DNA of 7,222 bases from Terriglobia bacterium (GTDB taxonomy: Bacteria > Acidobacteriota > Terriglobia > UBA7540). Shown here piece by piece: positions 1 through 6,663 of the stretch (position 1 is its first letter; every line of letters begins with the position of its first letter). The stretch covers positions 1-7,222 of the forward strand of contig JASIKV010000513.1 of assembly GCA_030049455.1 (NCBI GenBank). The letters are read 5' to 3'. The notes under the pieces are model-generated. The model was given only the letters and a program-made list of their open reading frames with translations, had not been told where the DNA came from and ran no database searches. The position numbers and the translations under genes were made by a program.

Positions 1-1536
1 GCTGCGTCGCGCCGTCATGAAGTAGGAGTCCGCGTCGCGTTGGGAGCCGGCCGCTGGGCCGTCGCACGCCAGGTGATGATCGAAAGTCTCTCGCTCTCTG
101 CAATTGGCGCCCTGCTCGGTCTCGCTTTCGCATTTTGGGGAAGCCGCTGGCTGGTGAGCCTGCTGACGGAAGGCTCGCTCACACCCATCTTCTTCGACCT
201 TCGCCCGGATTGGCGTGTGCTGGCCGTCACTGCGTCGGCGGCGGTGGTGACGGGAATTCTTTTCGGACTCGCGCCGGCATGGCTCAGTGCGAGAGAAGAT
301 CCAGCCAAGCTCGTCCAGCAAAATACGCGCCGCCTGGCAAGCTCGACAGGATTACTGGGCAAATCCCTGATCGTCACGCAGATCGCTCTCTCCCTCATCC
401 TGATGTTGGGCGCGGGCCTTCTGGCGAGGAGTTTTCAGAAGTTGTGCTCGATTGGTCCCGGCATGGAAGAAAGCGTGCTCGACGTTCAGCTTTCACCCCG
501 CCCGGGCGCGGACCCGAAGCTCGATATAAACAGCTACTACCGGCAGCTTACCGAGCGCGTCGCGAGCCTGCCCGGCGTCGCTTCCGTTGGTTTCTCGGAC
601 ACGACGGTGGGAGAAGGCCAGGGCTGGCAAGATAGTGTCTCAACGCAGCAGGACGCCTCAAACGCCTCCGCCGGCGTGATGGCAAATGAGGCGGCGATCA
701 CACCCGGATTCATGGCATCGCTTGGAATCGGTTTATCCGAAGGCCGCGATTTCAACTGGAGCGATGACGATCACCACCCGCGCGTGGCAATTCTCAGCCG
801 GAGTGTTGCGGATCGATTATTTCCGGGCGGAAGCGCAGTAGGCCAGCTTGTTCGCTTCGGCTTCATGCCGGAGTATTCAAACCTCCAGGTGGTGGGCGTC
901 GCGAATAACGCTCGAGTTTTCGATTTGCATCAGTCGGACGCGCCCGTGATTTACCTGCCTTTCTCTCAGCACTCGGGACGAGAGGGAAATGTGTCGGCAC
1001 GAGAGGGAAATATGCTGGTGCGGACGCGTGGGAATCCCCAATCGGTGGGCAGGCTGGTGGCTCGGGAGGTTGAATCCCTCGGCCACGATTACACCATGGG
1101 ATCGAAAACCGTCGCGCAAGTGGTCAGCCAGGCGCTGGTGGAGGACCGCGTGATCGCGCTGCTTTCCGGTTTCTTTGCGGCGCTCGCGTTGCTGCTTGCT
1201 TCCGTAGGGCTTTACGGCCTGATGTCCTTTGCGGTCACCCACCGCACGCGCGAATTCGGAGTTCGAGTGGCGCTGGGGGCGGCTCCGGCAAGCGTTCACT
1301 GGCTGGTCTTGCGCGAATCGCTGGCGCTCGGTGTGGCGGGAATCGGTTTGGGAATTCCCTGCGCGCTCGCCGCCGGCCGTCTTTTATCCGGCATGCTCTT
1401 TGGAATTTCCACGAGCGACGTGCCGACTTTCGTTCTTGTCTCGACGCTGCTGCTGGCCGTGGCAGTGCTGGCGGGTTATCTGCCGGCGCGCCGGGCGTCG
1501 CGAGTTGATCCCATGGAAGCGTTGCGCGGCGAGTAA
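1..1536 (+). CDS. ADOP-type duplicated MacB/FtsX permease, 3' part
   Basis: An inner-membrane permease subunit of the MacB/FtsX/LolC superfamily, cut by the left edge of the window; 511 codons are visible. The frame is open from base 1, so the TTG at 40 is internal. Two copies of the motif E-[V/F]-G-V-R-V-A-L-G-A (window residues 7-16 and 418-427) each precede an ESL..L helix, the signature of a tandemly duplicated permease. Membrane segments lie near residues 28-47, 73-93, 121-142, 385-407, 437-460 and 476-495. A large periplasmic domain (about 143-382) with the typical YYRQL...LPGV.SVGFSD pattern lies between them. The C-terminus PARRASRVDPMEALRGE is the family ending. No ATPase gene is visible, as expected for ADOP proteins, which usually lack an adjacent ATP-binding subunit. 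Transported substrate and partner ATPase are unknown; efflux or lipoprotein handling is only inference. It converges on the hydrolase gene. Confidence 0.93.
   Translation, partial: AASRRHEVGVRVALGAGRWAVARQVMIESLSLSAIGALLGLAFAFWGSRWLVSLLTEGSLTPIFFDLRPDWRVLAVTASAAVVTGILFGLAPAWLSAREDPAKLVQQNTRRLASSTGLLGKSLIVTQIALSLILMLGAGLLARSFQKLCSIGPGMEESVLDVQLSPRPGADPKLDINSYYRQLTERVASLPGVASVGFSDTTVGEGQGWQDSVSTQQDASNASAGVMANEAAITPGFMASLGIGLSEGRDFNWSDDDHHPRVAILSRSVADRLFPGGSAVGQLVRFGFMPEYSNLQVVGVANNARVFDLHQSDAPVIYLPFSQHSGREGNVSAREGNMLVRTRGNPQSVGRLVAREVESLGHDYTMGSKTVAQVVSQALVEDRVIALLSGFFAALALLLASVGLYGLMSFAVTHRTREFGVRVALGAAPASVHWLVLRESLALGVAGIGLGIPCALAAGRLLSGMLFGISTSDVPTFVLVSTLLLAVAVLAGYLPARRASRVDPMEALRGE
978..1019 (+). 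repeat. 21-bp in-frame tandem duplication within the permease gene
   Basis: Two adjacent 21-bp units (978-998 and 999-1019) match at 17 of 21 positions and share the exact 13-mer ACGAGAGGGAAAT. In protein they read REGNVSA then REGNMLV, in the periplasmic domain just before the strand MLVRTRG. The unit is seven codons, so the frame is kept. It looks like a recent small duplication. Any functional effect is unknown. Confidence 0.75.
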
Positions 1537-1564
1537 GAAAACGCACTCGTCGCCCGCGGATTTT

Positions 1565-1675
1565 GCTGTAGCACGGCTGTCCCCAGCCGCGGCGGAAGCG
1601 CCGTTGCCGAGAGGGGCGGCAAATGCGCAGTGAGGCGAGCGAGACAAACGCGGGTGAGGACATCCGCGCTACAAC
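1565..1675. repeat. Palindromic intergenic element (MITE/REP-like), 111 bp
   Basis: The gap between the convergent permease and hydrolase genes is mostly an imperfect palindrome. Its left end GCTGTAGCACGGCTGT (1565-1580) matches the reverse complement of its right end ACATCCGCGCTACAAC (1660-1675) at 13 of 16 positions. The interior is GC-rich with no convincing ORF. It ends 10 bp from the hydrolase stop codon and starts 28 bp after the permease stop codon. Its ends resemble short palindromes that I recall as dispersed repeats in acidobacterial genomes, but I cannot count copies here. It could also fold into a hairpin that ends transcription from both sides; no clear U-tract is present. Confidence 0.6.
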
Positions 1676-1685
1676 CACGGAAAAG

Positions 1686-2534
1686 CTACGGTCGCGCTAC
1701 GCCGGCGACGAAGTTCTTCAGGCAACTCAGATACTCCACGCCGCCCACTTCCATCACATCGTTGTGGCCTGCGCCTTCCACGCGATAGAACTTTTTGGGC
1801 TCGGGCGCCGCCTGATAAAGCTGCTCCCCCATTTCATACGGAACGGTTTCATCGCGCGCGCCGTGCACAATCAGAATGGGCATGTGAACCTTTCGAATCA
1901 GCTCTTCGGAATCGAATCGCGACTTCACCACATAGGCGATAAGCGGAATTGAAAACATTCGCCTTGCCATGTCCCGAGCGCTGGTAAACGAGCTTTCGAC
2001 AATCAGGCCGGCGCAAGGCCGGCGCGACGCCAGGTTCACGGCCACGGCGCCGCCGAGCGAATGGCCGTAGACAATGATGTCCTGCGGGCGGAAGTTCCGC
2101 TTCTGCGTCAGGTAATCGTAAGCCGCGTCGGCATCCAGATAAACCCCGGCCTCCTCCGGCTTGCCCTCGCTCTTTCCATAGCCGCGGTAGTCAACGGCAA
2201 GAAGGTTTGTGCCCAGCGCCGACATCTCGCCAAGATGCTCGAAGCCGTAACCGATGTTTTCCGCATTGCCGTGGAAGCAGAGGATGACCTGATGGGAAGC
2301 AGGATTGGAATGATAGAAGGCGTTGATTTTCACACCGTCGTGCGTGACCAGCCAGATATCTTCGACTTTTTGTTGAATGACCTGAGGGGAGGGAAAACCC
2401 TCCGGATAGCGCGGAGGGAAGAAGATGATCCGGTTCTCGACAATCCTAAGGGCGCCGGCGGCAATCAGAATTCCGGCTGCGGCAGCGATCAACAAGACGG
2501 TCAAGAGCCTCTTCACCTTCGCAGCGGTTCGCAT
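1686..2534 (-). CDS. Membrane-anchored alpha/beta hydrolase (BEM46/ABHD13-like)
   Basis: A 282-residue serine hydrolase of the alpha/beta fold. One hydrophobic helix (about residues 10-30) should anchor it in the inner membrane with the catalytic domain outside. It is followed by ENRIIFFPPRYPEG, typical of the BEM46/YfhR/ABHD12-13 group. The oxyanion region is HGNAEN (88-93), the nucleophile elbow GHSLGG (157-162, Ser159), the acid Asp228 in HGARDETVP and the base His257 in GAGHND, so the triad is complete. The domain fills the family's usual length. The substrate is unknown; ester, thioester or peptide bonds are all possible. The ATG at 2534 has only a weak Shine-Dalgarno, and a hairpin ends 18 nt upstream of it. 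The gene lies 83 bp downstream of htrA on the same strand and may be read through from it. Confidence 0.9.
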   Translation of the reverse strand: MRTAAKVKRLLTVLLIAAAAGILIAAGALRIVENRIIFFPPRYPEGFPSPQVIQQKVEDIWLVTHDGVKINAFYHSNPASHQVILCFHGNAENIGYGFEHLGEMSALGTNLLAVDYRGYGKSEGKPEEAGVYLDADAAYDYLTQKRNFRPQDIIVYGHSLGGAVAVNLASRRPCAGLIVESSFTSARDMARRMFSIPLIAYVVKSRFDSEELIRKVHMPILIVHGARDETVPYEMGEQLYQAAPEPKKFYRVEGAGHNDVMEVGGVEYLSCLKNFVAGVARP

Positions 2535-2552
2535 GAACTTGCGAGTTGAACG

Positions 2553-2589
2553 AGTTGGGGGCCTGAAAAACCAGGCCCCCTCCCCAACT
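2553..2589 (-). other. Strong hairpin between htrA and the hydrolase gene
   Basis: On the minus strand GGGGGCCTG pairs perfectly with CAGGCCCCC (2557-2580) around a six-base loop that includes five Us. The flanks AGTT and AACT extend the stem to 13 bp across a five-base bulge (GGGGA), itself a near copy of the neighbouring G run. No U-tract follows the stem, so a classical intrinsic terminator is not clearly supported. It may protect the htrA message 3' end, lower read-through into the hydrolase, or limit access to its start, which lies 18 nt downstream. Confidence 0.6.
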
Positions 2590-2617
2590 GCGATTTACAG
2601 GATTCAACGCCTCGGGG

Positions 2618-4156
2618 TTACTGGCCGTCGCCGTCCCCGCCGTCAGGACTGATAACCGCGAAAAAGCTCTGGCCCTGACGATTGATGCGCAGCAGCACCT
2701 GGCCTTTGGCCTGCGCCGCCAGCTTGTTGAAATCGCCGACGGTGCGTACGGGCTGGCGGTTGATGCTCTCAATCACATCGCCCTCCTGCAAGCCGTTCTG
2801 CGCGGCCACGGAGTTCGGATCGATTTGAGTAATCACCACCCCGTTCACGTTCGAGGGCACACCCAACTGATCGCGCAGCGAAGGAGTCAGGCCTTGCACC
2901 TGGACGCCGCGCAGGGTTCCCTGCTGGACACCTCCGCCGCCGCTGGGTTCATTCTGCGCATTGAATTCCGCCGGCCGCTCACCCAGGGTGACTTTGATGG
3001 TCATGGACTGGCCGTCGCGCAAAATATCCAGCGTGGCGACGGAGCCGGGATTCATCTCGGTGATCGCGGCAGTAAGCTGACCCGAGTTTTCAATCGGCTG
3101 ACCGTTCAGCTTGCGAACCACGTCCCCAGCCTTGACTCCAGCCTTGTCGGCCGGTCCGCCGGGAGTGACATCCTGCACAAGCGCGCCGGCCGTATCCGGC
3201 ACTTTGAACTGTTTTGCCAAATCCTCAGTCAAATCCGCGATGTGCAGGTCCAGGAATCCGCGGCTCACTTTGCCGTTCTTGACCAGGCCTTCCATGACCT
3301 GCTTGGCCATGTTGGAAGGAATGGCAAACCCGATGCCGACGAAAGCGCCTTCCCCGCCCGGCCCGGAGTTTCCGCTCAGAATCGCAGTGTTGATACCTAT
3401 CACCTGGCCGCGCACGTTCACCAGAGCTCCGCCGGAGTTCCCCGGATTGATCGCGGCGTCAGTCTGAATGAAGTCCTCGATTCCATTCGGCCCTTCGATC
3501 TGATTGTTGCTGCGGCCCAGCGCGCTCACACTTCCGCGAGTTACGGTGTTGTACTGTTCGAAGGGATTCCCGAAAGCCATAACGGTATCGCCAACTTTAA
3601 GCTTGTCGGAATCGCCAAAGGAGGCGATGGGAAGATTGGTTCCATCAATCTTCACTACAGCAATGTCGGTCTGAGGATCGGCGCCGACCACCTTGCCCTT
3701 AAACGTCCGCTTGTCGGGAAGGTCCACTTCAATCTCCGTGGCCTTGGCAATCACGTGGTTGTTCGTCACGATGTAGCCGTCGGACGAGACAATGACGCCG
3801 CTGCCCAGCGCGTGCTCAGGCACCGAGCGTGGGGCCTGGGGAAACACGTTTCCGAAAAATTGCCTGAAAAATGGGTCGTTCAAAAAAGGCGACTGCTGCA
3901 CCCGGACGACCTGGGTGGATTTGATTGCCACGATGGCCGGCGAGACCGCCTTGGCGATTTGCTCGTAGGCCTGGTTCTGGCGCTCCAAAACGTCGATGTC
4001 CGGCCCGTCTAATTCCTTTCCCTGAGCCATTGCGAAGCCCGGAAAGCTATGGTGTCCCTGGTAAAGCATTACCGACAATCCCAGGGTCATCACTCCGATC
4101 AGGGTAATGCTCAAGCCACCCAAATTTTCCCGCAAGAACTGTTTGTCAATTCGCAT
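2618..4156 (-). CDS. htrA: HtrA/DegP-family periplasmic serine protease
   Basis: A 512-residue protease and chaperone for damaged envelope proteins, with the layout of DegP/DegQ/MucD: N-terminal membrane segment, trypsin-like domain and two PDZ domains. The hydrophobic stretch is at residues 13-34, with a possible signal-peptidase site after AMA (42-44), so it is either anchored or secreted to the periplasm. The catalytic triad is complete: His134 in TNNHVI, Asp164 in QTDIAVVK and Ser241 in GNSGGAL. PDZ1 spans about 300-395. A Gly-rich linker (SGGGG) separates it from PDZ2 (about 416-505), which ends with the acidic tail DGGDGDGQ. The QQSPFLNDPFFRQFFG stretch corresponds to the regulatory LA-loop region. 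The start at 4156 is chosen because GGAGGAG lies 6 nt upstream; an in-frame ATG at 4174 would place that site inside the gene. PDZ1 begins RGFLDLHI where family members usually have RG-x-LG-[VI]. Confidence 0.95.
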   Translation of the reverse strand: MRIDKQFLRENLGGLSITLIGVMTLGLSVMLYQGHHSFPGFAMAQGKELDGPDIDVLERQNQAYEQIAKAVSPAIVAIKSTQVVRVQQSPFLNDPFFRQFFGNVFPQAPRSVPEHALGSGVIVSSDGYIVTNNHVIAKATEIEVDLPDKRTFKGKVVGADPQTDIAVVKIDGTNLPIASFGDSDKLKVGDTVMAFGNPFEQYNTVTRGSVSALGRSNNQIEGPNGIEDFIQTDAAINPGNSGGALVNVRGQVIGINTAILSGNSGPGGEGAFVGIGFAIPSNMAKQVMEGLVKNGKVSRGFLDLHIADLTEDLAKQFKVPDTAGALVQDVTPGGPADKAGVKAGDVVRKLNGQPIENSGQLTAAITEMNPGSVATLDILRDGQSMTIKVTLGERPAEFNAQNEPSGGGGVQQGTLRGVQVQGLTPSLRDQLGVPSNVNGVVITQIDPNSVAAQNGLQEGDVIESINRQPVRTVGDFNKLAAQAKGQVLLRINRQGQSFFAVISPDGGDGDGQ

Positions 4157-4162
4157 GAAGTT

Positions 4163-4169
4163 CTCCTCC
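4163..4169 (-). promoter_or_regulatory. Ribosome binding site fixing the htrA start
   Basis: GGAGGAG on the minus strand, followed by the six-base spacer AACTTC and ATG at 4156. This is a near-consensus Shine-Dalgarno at ideal distance. The two earlier in-frame ATGs at 4174 and 4171 have no comparable site and would translate the site itself as Glu-Glu. Confidence 0.85.
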
Positions 4170-4198
4170 ATCATTGGACCGCTGGATGCCGCCCGCCA

Positions 4199-4215
4199 AA
4201 TGTGCGGCGCACATT
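4199..4215. promoter_or_regulatory. Perfect 7-bp dyad in the htrA leader
   Basis: AATGTGC-GGC-GCACATT is a perfect inverted repeat with a three-base spacer. It sits about 30 bp upstream of the htrA Shine-Dalgarno and downstream of the predicted promoter. It could be an mRNA hairpin or a protein-binding site. No family of regulator can be assigned. Confidence 0.45.
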
Positions 4216-4334
4216 CACATCGGTCACTGCCTTTCCGCGCGCTGAACGCCTTTGACGCGCCATGAGAGCCATCACCTTCGTGTCAGCTCGCCCCGTGATT
4301 ATTTCAGGGGACCTTAAATCGACGCCCCTGCGTT

Positions 4335-4363
4335 ATTAGACGGAATTCAGTTCTTTATGTCAT
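4335..4363 (-). promoter_or_regulatory. Predicted sigma70-type promoter of htrA
   Basis: On the minus strand ATGACA (4358-4363, 5 of 6 to the -35 consensus) is separated by exactly 17 bp from TCTAAT (4335-4340, 5 of 6 to the -10 consensus). Transcription would begin near 4328 and give a leader of about 170 nt before the htrA ATG. No sigma32 or CIRCE-like heat-shock motif was seen. The call rests only on the E. coli-type consensus. Confidence 0.45.
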
Positions 4364-4571
4364 CAAGGCAGGTGGCCGGAATGGATTTTCCCCCGACATT
4401 TCTCCGCAGCATGCCCTCGTCGTACACTCCTTGGTCAAACCCCTGCCAGGTTGGATGCTTCCACACGGAACAAGGGTTTGCCTAATGCTTCAAGAGCTAT
4501 TCTATCTTTGTTGGGGAGATTGATTCAAGCGGCGCTGGCGCCGGTGCGATACATACATAGATGACCGCAAC

Positions 4572-6539
4572 TCAGGAACTCGCCGCCGACGGACGAAGCA
4601 TTTCAATGAGGGTTGTAGCCACCTTGGGATCGTACCGGCCCTTTTCCATACCTTTGCGAATTTCGCTGATCGCCACGCGCATATCCCAGGCTTCGTGATA
4701 AGGCCGCCAGGAGGTCAGCGCGCTGTAAGCCTCGGCAACGGCCGTGATGCGCGCTCCCAGCGGAATATCCTCGCCCTTCAGCCCGTCCGGATAGCCGGTT
4801 CCATCCCACATCTCGTGATGGTGGCCCACGATGTCCAGCAGATGGGCATCGACATACCCCATGCGCCGGCACGCCGCCACACTTTCGGGAACATACTTTT
4901 CCACCAGCTTTGACTCCTGGTCCGTCAGGCTGCCCGCGCGATTCAAAACGTTGTGCGGCACCGCTTCCTTGCCGAGGTCCTGAAGGTAGCCCGCCAGCAG
5001 GATCGTCTTCTTCATCTCTTCGTTCACCTTCAGCCGGTCCGCCAGGGCGTAAGAAAGCAGCGCGACAACCTTGCAGTGGCCGATCGCTCCATCCAAAGCC
5101 TCGACGGCCAAAACCACGTCTTCGGGAATCTCGATGTGCGAGAGCGCGTGGCCGTAGGTGGAGGCCATGGCCGCGGGGATAACCGCCGGATCATTCCACC
5201 GGTCTTTCAGTCCCGTGACCTCATAAATGGTGATCTTCTGCAGTTTTCCTTTGAGCTGGATCTTTTCGTATTCGTCGCGTTTGAAGTTGGCGTCGGCGTA
5301 GGCCAGCTTGATTTGGGTGGATTGCGGGTCCAGAGCAAGGGCGCGTTCAAAGTAGCGAATGGCCGTGGTGGCGTCGTGCAGCTCAAAGTTCACTTTGCCC
5401 AGTTCGTAGAGAAGCTCCGCGCTTTCACTTTCGCGCGAGAGCCTTTCCTCCAGCGCCGTCATGCGTTCGAGCAACTCCTGGTCGGTTTGCCGCCCATAAC
5501 CCATGTTGCGCAGCTTCGCTGCGTGGACAAAGGGCTCCACGGCGCGGAAAGTCGGCTCATCAATGGCAACCTTGGTGGGTTCGCAAATTTCTTCCAGGCG
5601 CTTCGCCACGTTCACACGGTCCCCCACGGCGCTGTACGCCTGCCGCCGCACTCCCAGCATGCCCACCACCGTGCTTCCCGTCGCGATGCCGATCCGCATG
5701 CGCCACGGCAGGTTCAGTTTTTTCACCGTGCCCTGCATGCGCAAACCAGCCACCACCGCCAGCAGGGCGTGGCGGTCGTAATCCACAGGCGCGCCGAATT
5801 CCACCATGATCCCGTCGCCCATGTACTTGTCGATATGCCCGCGGAACAGCGCGACGATGGGCTCGATCTGTCCCAGGAACCGATTGAGTTCCTCCAGCAC
5901 CACGTCAGCGCGGTTGTTGTCGGAATAGGTGGTGAAATTGGTGAGGTCGGTGAACATGATGCTGATTTCGCGTTTCTCAAACCGCAGCTTGCCCTCGGTC
6001 GCCAGCTTCGCGACCACCGGATCCATGGTGGCATACAGGGCTTTCTCCACCTTTTCCTTCATTTCTTCCGATACTCGGCTGCGTTTCAACTCCTCATAAA
6101 GCTGGCGCGTCTCCTCAAATCCTTTGGCAAGACGCTCTTGCAGTGAACCGATCGAAGCACTGGCCAGAATCAGGAACCCGCCCCACGTGGCGAGCACCAG
6201 CAGGGCGTTGATGCGCGTTCCCTGCACGGCGAACTCCGCCGGGCGGTACCAGGCAAACAGCACCCCCGACAACGTGCAGAGGACCGCGCCCATCACCGCC
6301 TGACGCTTGCCGAGAAAGAACGCAGCACCCAGAACCGGAAGGTAGAAAAAGTTCAGGAAGGCAATCTTATAGGGAAAGAGATAGAAGACAGCGCCAACGA
6401 TGCCCAGCACCAGGACGATGAAGAGCCCCTCCAAGTGCCGGACAATGAAGTTCCGGAGTTGGAGAGGCCAGGCGCCGCCAAGGCCTAACGGTACGCTGGC
6501 ATCATCAGCCGATGGCACGTTTGAGTCGGCGCTTGCCAT
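4572..6539 (-). CDS. Membrane class III nucleotide cyclase fused to TPR and degenerate HD-GYP
   Basis: A 655-residue signalling protein. Four hydrophobic helices (about 38-56, 61-78, 80-97, 110-130) form an N-terminal membrane sensor-like domain, followed by a helical linker (131-180). The class III cyclase domain (about 188-335) keeps metal ligands Asp198 (FTDLTNF) and Asp242 (KYMGDG), Lys238 for base selection, and transition-state Asn310 and Arg314 (VNVAKR). The second base-selecting position is Ser303, where Asp or Thr is usual, so cAMP synthesis is likely but unproven. A TPR-like unit lies at 374-407. The C-terminus (about 475-645) is an HD-GYP domain with HHHEMWDGTGYP (573-584). Its HD pair reads Gln520-Asp521, the later ligand His is replaced around Tyr549, and the first Glu ligand is absent (Gly484). 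It is therefore probably a weak or dead phosphodiesterase with a possible regulatory role. The ATG at 6539 has only a weak Shine-Dalgarno. The gene is divergent from the acylase. Confidence 0.9.
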   Translation of the reverse strand: MASADSNVPSADDASVPLGLGGAWPLQLRNFIVRHLEGLFIVLVLGIVGAVFYLFPYKIAFLNFFYLPVLGAAFFLGKRQAVMGAVLCTLSGVLFAWYRPAEFAVQGTRINALLVLATWGGFLILASASIGSLQERLAKGFEETRQLYEELKRSRVSEEMKEKVEKALYATMDPVVAKLATEGKLRFEKREISIMFTDLTNFTTYSDNNRADVVLEELNRFLGQIEPIVALFRGHIDKYMGDGIMVEFGAPVDYDRHALLAVVAGLRMQGTVKKLNLPWRMRIGIATGSTVVGMLGVRRQAYSAVGDRVNVAKRLEEICEPTKVAIDEPTFRAVEPFVHAAKLRNMGYGRQTDQELLERMTALEERLSRESESAELLYELGKVNFELHDATTAIRYFERALALDPQSTQIKLAYADANFKRDEYEKIQLKGKLQKITIYEVTGLKDRWNDPAVIPAAMASTYGHALSHIEIPEDVVLAVEALDGAIGHCKVVALLSYALADRLKVNEEMKKTILLAGYLQDLGKEAVPHNVLNRAGSLTDQESKLVEKYVPESVAACRRMGYVDAHLLDIVGHHHEMWDGTGYPDGLKGEDIPLGARITAVAEAYSALTSWRPYHEAWDMRVAISEIRKGMEKGRYDPKVATTLIEMLRPSAASS

Positions 6540-6643
6540 GGTCTGTTTTGTCCGTTCCTTACTTGAAATTGGACACCAACAAGCAGAGTGCGTACTATAG
6601 CTTCGGAACCACGAAAGGGCAAGTTAGTGCGATAGGCCATTAC

Positions 6644-6659
6644 CAGTACTTTAGTACTG
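6644..6659. promoter_or_regulatory. Operator-like dyad at the cyclase start site
   Basis: CAGTACT-TT-AGTACTG is a perfect 7-2-7 inverted repeat. After one mismatch the symmetry continues for two more bases on each side. It lies 4 bp downstream of the predicted -10 box, covering the expected transcription start, a common place for a repressor to bind. A single further TAGTAC half-site occurs in the leader near 6592. The regulator is unknown. Confidence 0.5.
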
Positions 6660-6663
6660 CTAC

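Larger units (their letters stand above)
4175..4571. other. Intergenic region between the cyclase and htrA genes
   Basis: This 397-bp stretch lies downstream of the cyclase gene and upstream of htrA, both on the minus strand. It is visibly less GC-rich than the genes around it. It holds the predicted htrA promoter, the leader dyad and a weak imperfect hairpin at 4291-4310 (CCCC.TG/CA.GGGG). A possible 33-codon leader ORF runs 4272-4171 on the minus strand. Near the cyclase stop, a GC hairpin (4530-4543) has a 5-bp stem, a four-base loop and no U-tract, so it is at best a weak terminator. I see no convincing protein gene in 4364-4571. Confidence 0.6.

Noticed and set aside
40..42. TTG as the start of the permease
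   Set aside because: The frame is open to base 1 and the upstream residues (RRHEVGVRVAL) are conserved permease sequence, so this is an internal Leu.
2825..4012. 395-codon open frame on the plus strand, antisense to htrA
   Set aside because: It has no recognisable domain and exactly overlaps a protease with a full catalytic triad. GC-rich codon use readily leaves such antisense frames open.
4262..4339. 25-codon plus-strand ORF in the intergenic region
   Set aside because: Too short, no Shine-Dalgarno, and it lies over the predicted htrA leader on the opposite strand.
4436..4480. CAAACCC...GGGTTTG inverted repeat
   Set aside because: Seven bases with a 31-base spacer is within chance expectation, and it has no link to a start or stop.
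4530..4543. GC hairpin as the terminator of the cyclase gene
   Set aside because: The stem is only 5 bp with no U-tract, so it does not support a confident terminator.
4953..6146. 397-codon open frame on the plus strand, antisense to the cyclase gene
   Set aside because: The composition is a His/Arg/Val-rich shadow of the cyclase codons, with no family motif and no ribosome binding site.
6569..6598. TTGGAC-18-TACTAT as a plus-strand promoter for the acylase
   Set aside because: Only 3 of 6 and 4 of 6 consensus matches, and more than 200 bp from the ATG.
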